A stretch of DNA of 41,611 nucleotides. Source: a virus. The DNA lies in IMG/VR virus record IMGVR_UViG_3300045284_000354, positions 1 through 41,611 of that record. The stretch is one strand, 5' to 3'. Of the stretch, positions 39,230-41,611 are shown piece by piece. The notes beneath the pieces are model-generated. The model searched no databases and was not told the DNA's origin. It worked only from the letters and a program-made list of their open reading frames with translations. Numbering within the stretch: position 1 is the first letter of the stretch; each line of letters begins with the position of its first letter. The position numbers and the translations under genes are program-made.

Positions 39230-41112
39230 TGGCGGGCGGGTACCTCATCGACCCCGCAACGGGCCAGCCTGCCGTGCGGACCGCCTCAGGCGCCTTGCTG
39301 CCGCTCCCGCTGACTCAGGACGACCTGACGGCGGCGGGAATGCCGGGGCCGCCTGGGATGCCCGTAGCGCCGCCCGCTGGCCAGGACATGCGCGTGGCTG
39401 GCCCTGGCGGTGGGCCCATGGCGCAGTGGGGTGACGCCATCCCCACCTTGCCGCAGGAGACGCCACAAGAACAACAGGCTCAGCAGGCCGCCGAGATGCG
39501 CAGGCAAATGGAGGCGGCCGGGGTGCGCACGACCGCGCCGGCGCCGTCTCACGGCATGCAGCCTCAAGAGCCCAGTTGGATGCCGACCGGTCAGGGCGGG
39601 GCCCCGGGACGAGCCGCGGTTGACCCGTCCGAGCTCGCGCGCCCCGGCGCTCCCCAGCAGCAGGCGTCACAGCAGCAGGCGGCTGGCGGTGACATCAACG
39701 ATCCGCTGGTACGCCAGGCCATGGCAGAAGCCATGCGGCGTCCGGGCGGCGGAGGCCCGCGCGGCCTGGGCATCACCGGCGAGACGCAGAAATATACGAC
39801 ATTCCAGAACCCAGGCGGCGACCCGACCAAGGTTGCGGCGGCCCAGGAAGCGCTCGGCGCGTCCGATAAGTACAGCGAAGAGCTGGCCAAGTCGCTGAAC
39901 GTTCGCCAGCAGCAGGCGTACGAGGCGCAGCAGGGCGAGCTCGCGGCGCGCGCCGGGCAGATGCAGGCCCAGCAGCAGCACTACGAGGCGCAGCAGGCGC
40001 TGCTCCAGGATTACCAGTCCAAGCGTGACGCGGCGATGGCCGAAGCGGCGCAACTCAAGACGCCGCAAATGGAGGACTACTGGGGCAGCCGCGGGACGAT
40101 GGCCAACATCGCGACGGCCTTGAGCATCACGCTCGGCGGTGCGCTGCAGGGGCTGCGCGGCGGGCAAAACACCGGCCTGGAGATGGCAAACCAAAGCATC
40201 GACCGGTGGATCGCTTCTCAGCGCGAGGAGTACCAGCGCGCCAGGGAGAAGGGCACCGACCTGGACAATCAGTACGCGAAAATGGTCCAGCGCTTTGGCT
40301 CCGAAAACCTCGCAGCTGACCACCTGCGCGAACAGGCATGGACGGTCCGAGACGGCATGCTCAAGAACTACGCCGAAAAAATTGGCACCCCGAGCGCGCT
40401 CGAGTCCTACAATCAGGCCATGCTGCAGACCGAGGCGCAACGGGCTGCACTTCAAGCGCAAAACAGCCAAGGTGCGCAGGTCGACATTGAGCAGAAGCTG
40501 TCGATGCAGGGCGGCGGCGGAGGCGGCAAGCCCAAGGGAGTGCTCGACATGCTGCGCGCGGGGGCCGAAGCCAAGAAGCTGAAGGACGAGCTCGCGGGCG
40601 AAGGAAAAGAGCCCGGGCGCGCGATCGAGTCCGGAAAAACCGAGGCCATCACGGGCGCCATCAACACCATCGACGCCGCAGATGAGATCGAAAAGCACGT
40701 TGGCGCGCTGGGCTACAAAGAGAGCGACACGGACGACCCGCTCAGCGGTCCCGTCGACTACATCACCAAGAACATTCCCGGCACGCAAACGAAGCGCACG
40801 AGCCAAGACCTGGAACGCGCCACGCAGAACTTTGCCCGTGGCCTGCAGCAGTCGCTCGGCAAGTCCGACAACGACGCCAAGCTGGCCGACCAGATGGCAG
40901 CGGGCGGCGGCTCGGGCCGCCAGCGCATCCAAGCGGCGCAGACCGGACGCAAGCGGGCGACGGCGCTCATTCAAGACACGTTGGCCGGCATGACCCCGGA
41001 CCAGCAGCGCGCCTTCATCAAAGCTCTCCCTGAGGATCGTCGCCAGCGCGTGCTGCAAATCGTCCAGTCCAGCGCAGGGCAGGCGCCCGCCGCCAGCGAA
41101 AGGCCGTTCTGA
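39229..41112 (+). CDS. Gln/Ala-rich internal virion protein
   Basis: 627 aa, TGATG start. Pro/Gly/Gln-rich first 190 residues, then coiled coil (QQAYEAQQGELAARAGQMQA), a short hydrophobic stretch (MANIATALSITLGGALQGL, about residue 285) and helical, Gly-rich parts. No enzyme motif. Between two other large proteins of this style, it is likely one of three ejection proteins. Confidence 0.65.
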   Translation: MAGGYLIDPATGQPAVRTASGALLPLPLTQDDLTAAGMPGPPGMPVAPPAGQDMRVAGPGGGPMAQWGDAIPTLPQETPQEQQAQQAAEMRRQMEAAGVRTTAPAPSHGMQPQEPSWMPTGQGGAPGRAAVDPSELARPGAPQQQASQQQAAGGDINDPLVRQAMAEAMRRPGGGGPRGLGITGETQKYTTFQNPGGDPTKVAAAQEALGASDKYSEELAKSLNVRQQQAYEAQQGELAARAGQMQAQQQHYEAQQALLQDYQSKRDAAMAEAAQLKTPQMEDYWGSRGTMANIATALSITLGGALQGLRGGQNTGLEMANQSIDRWIASQREEYQRAREKGTDLDNQYAKMVQRFGSENLAADHLREQAWTVRDGMLKNYAEKIGTPSALESYNQAMLQTEAQRAALQAQNSQGAQVDIEQKLSMQGGGGGGKPKGVLDMLRAGAEAKKLKDELAGEGKEPGRAIESGKTEAITGAINTIDAADEIEKHVGALGYKESDTDDPLSGPVDYITKNIPGTQTKRTSQDLERATQNFARGLQQSLGKSDNDAKLADQMAAGGGSGRQRIQAAQTGRKRATALIQDTLAGMTPDQQRAFIKALPEDRRQRVLQIVQSSAGQAPAASERPF

Positions 41113-41611
41113 TGGCGGACCCAGCAACTCCCGCGCCTTTCGTTCAGCCCGAGGCCTACGCGGCCGACGGCACTCCGATCGCTCCGGACGCTATCCCGGA
41201 AGCGGTAGCCAAGGGGCAAGCGTTCTTCAAGAGGGGCGCTCGTGTCGCCGCCCGGAACCAGGCCGGCGAAGTCGTCACCATCGACGCGGCCGACGCGAGC
41301 CACCCCGGTTACCAGGTGCTCACGCCGGCGCAGGTCGAGCAGGCGCACGCGCAGAAGCAGTACGGCGAAGGAGTCGGGAACGTGCTCAAGGCCGGCGCGG
41401 CCGGCGCGGCGCGCGGGCTCACGCTCGGCGCGTCCGACGCCGTCCTGAGCGGCATCGGTGGCGAGGGCACCCGCAAAGCACTGAAGGGGCTCCGCGAGGC
41501 CAACCCCATCAGCTCCACCGTGGGCGAGGTCGGCGGAGCGCTGGCACCGCTCCTGGTCTCCGGCGGCGGGTCGGCGGCGGCAGAAGGCGCATCGGCGCTC
41601 GGGACGGCGGG
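41112..41611 (+). CDS. Internal virion (ejection) protein, N-terminal part
   Basis: ATG at 41112 overlaps the previous stop. The first 122 residues (to 41477) join directly to residue 1 of the window to make about 846 aa. Polar and Pro/Ala-rich start, then GAAGAARGLTLGASDAVLSG, a glycine-rich amphipathic segment. The last 134 bases repeat 1-134. Confidence 0.75.
   Translation, partial: MADPATPAPFVQPEAYAADGTPIAPDAIPEAVAKGQAFFKRGARVAARNQAGEVVTIDAADASHPGYQVLTPAQVEQAHAQKQYGEGVGNVLKAGAAGAARGLTLGASDAVLSGIGGEGTRKALKGLREANPISSTVGEVGGALAPLLVSGGGSAAAEGASALGTA
41478..41611. repeat. Terminal overlap of a circular assembly, right copy
   Basis: Same sequence as 1-134 apart from two bases close to the end, which change one codon from Ser to Thr and leave one Ala codon synonymous. 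Confidence 0.9.

Noticed and set aside
39667-41127. 486-codon minus-strand frame and similar long minus frames at 26907-28454 and 32099-33244
   Set aside because: All lie opposite well-supported virion genes and read as composition-driven Leu/Arg/Val-rich sequence.
1-41611. tRNA genes, integrase, phage RNA polymerase
   Set aside because: I looked for cloverleaf-like sequences and for tyrosine/serine recombinase or polymerase motifs and saw none; a tool search is needed for certainty.

Overview
The window is a complete or nearly complete genome of a tailed DNA bacteriophage, assembled as a circle and cut inside an internal virion protein gene. The last 134 bases repeat the first 134 (126 identical, then two mismatches in the final 8), so the unique length is about 41,477 bp. 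The DNA is GC-rich, genes are tightly packed, and most neighbours overlap through ATGA, GTGA or TGATG junctions. The late region encodes a large terminase, portal, scaffold-like protein, capsid protein, head-tail adaptor, a nozzle-like tail protein, two tail-spike or fibre candidates and three very large Ala/Gln/Gly-rich ejection-type proteins, with no tape measure or sheath. That set points to a podovirus-like phage of a high-GC Gram-negative host, probably a proteobacterium; the outer-membrane-type lipoprotein in the lysis cassette fits. I see no integrase, RNA polymerase, DNA polymerase or tRNA gene.

Layout. (1) 15,342-15,428 is a divergent control region where two face-away promoters share a palindromic TTGCAA -35 box. 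(2) Leftward from it (15,341 to 6,313) runs an operon of small, often Cys-rich proteins, an Ala-repeat protein, a 648-aa multi-zinc-ribbon protein, an exonuclease VIII-like recombinase, HTH proteins and an HNH endonuclease gene. The HNH gene is split by a 1,887-bp IS1595/ISXO2-type transposon (11,432-13,318) that carries three small cargo genes in an overlapping operon with its transposase. It has 15-bp perfect inverted ends, an 8-bp target duplication, and rejoining the flanks restores the HNH frame. (3) Rightward from the control region (15,429 to 21,339) lie a ribbon-helix-helix regulator, many small genes and the replication module: a DnaB N-terminal domain without helicase, an ERCC4 nuclease, a DnaA domain-IV protein and a VapE-type P-loop ATPase. 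(4) 21,340-21,570 is the largest non-coding gap and has origin-like features. (5) 21,571 to the end of the window and on through 1-6,372 are packaging, head, tail, ejection, host-recognition and lysis genes, all on the plus strand.

How it fits together. The phage seems to rely on the host replisome: it keeps pieces of DnaA and DnaB that could recruit or redirect host initiation factors, plus its own ATPase and nucleases. The virion genes follow the usual order of packaging, portal, scaffold, capsid, adaptor, spike, nozzle, ejection proteins, fibre and lysis. The most unusual item is the cargo-bearing transposon living inside a phage homing-type endonuclease gene.
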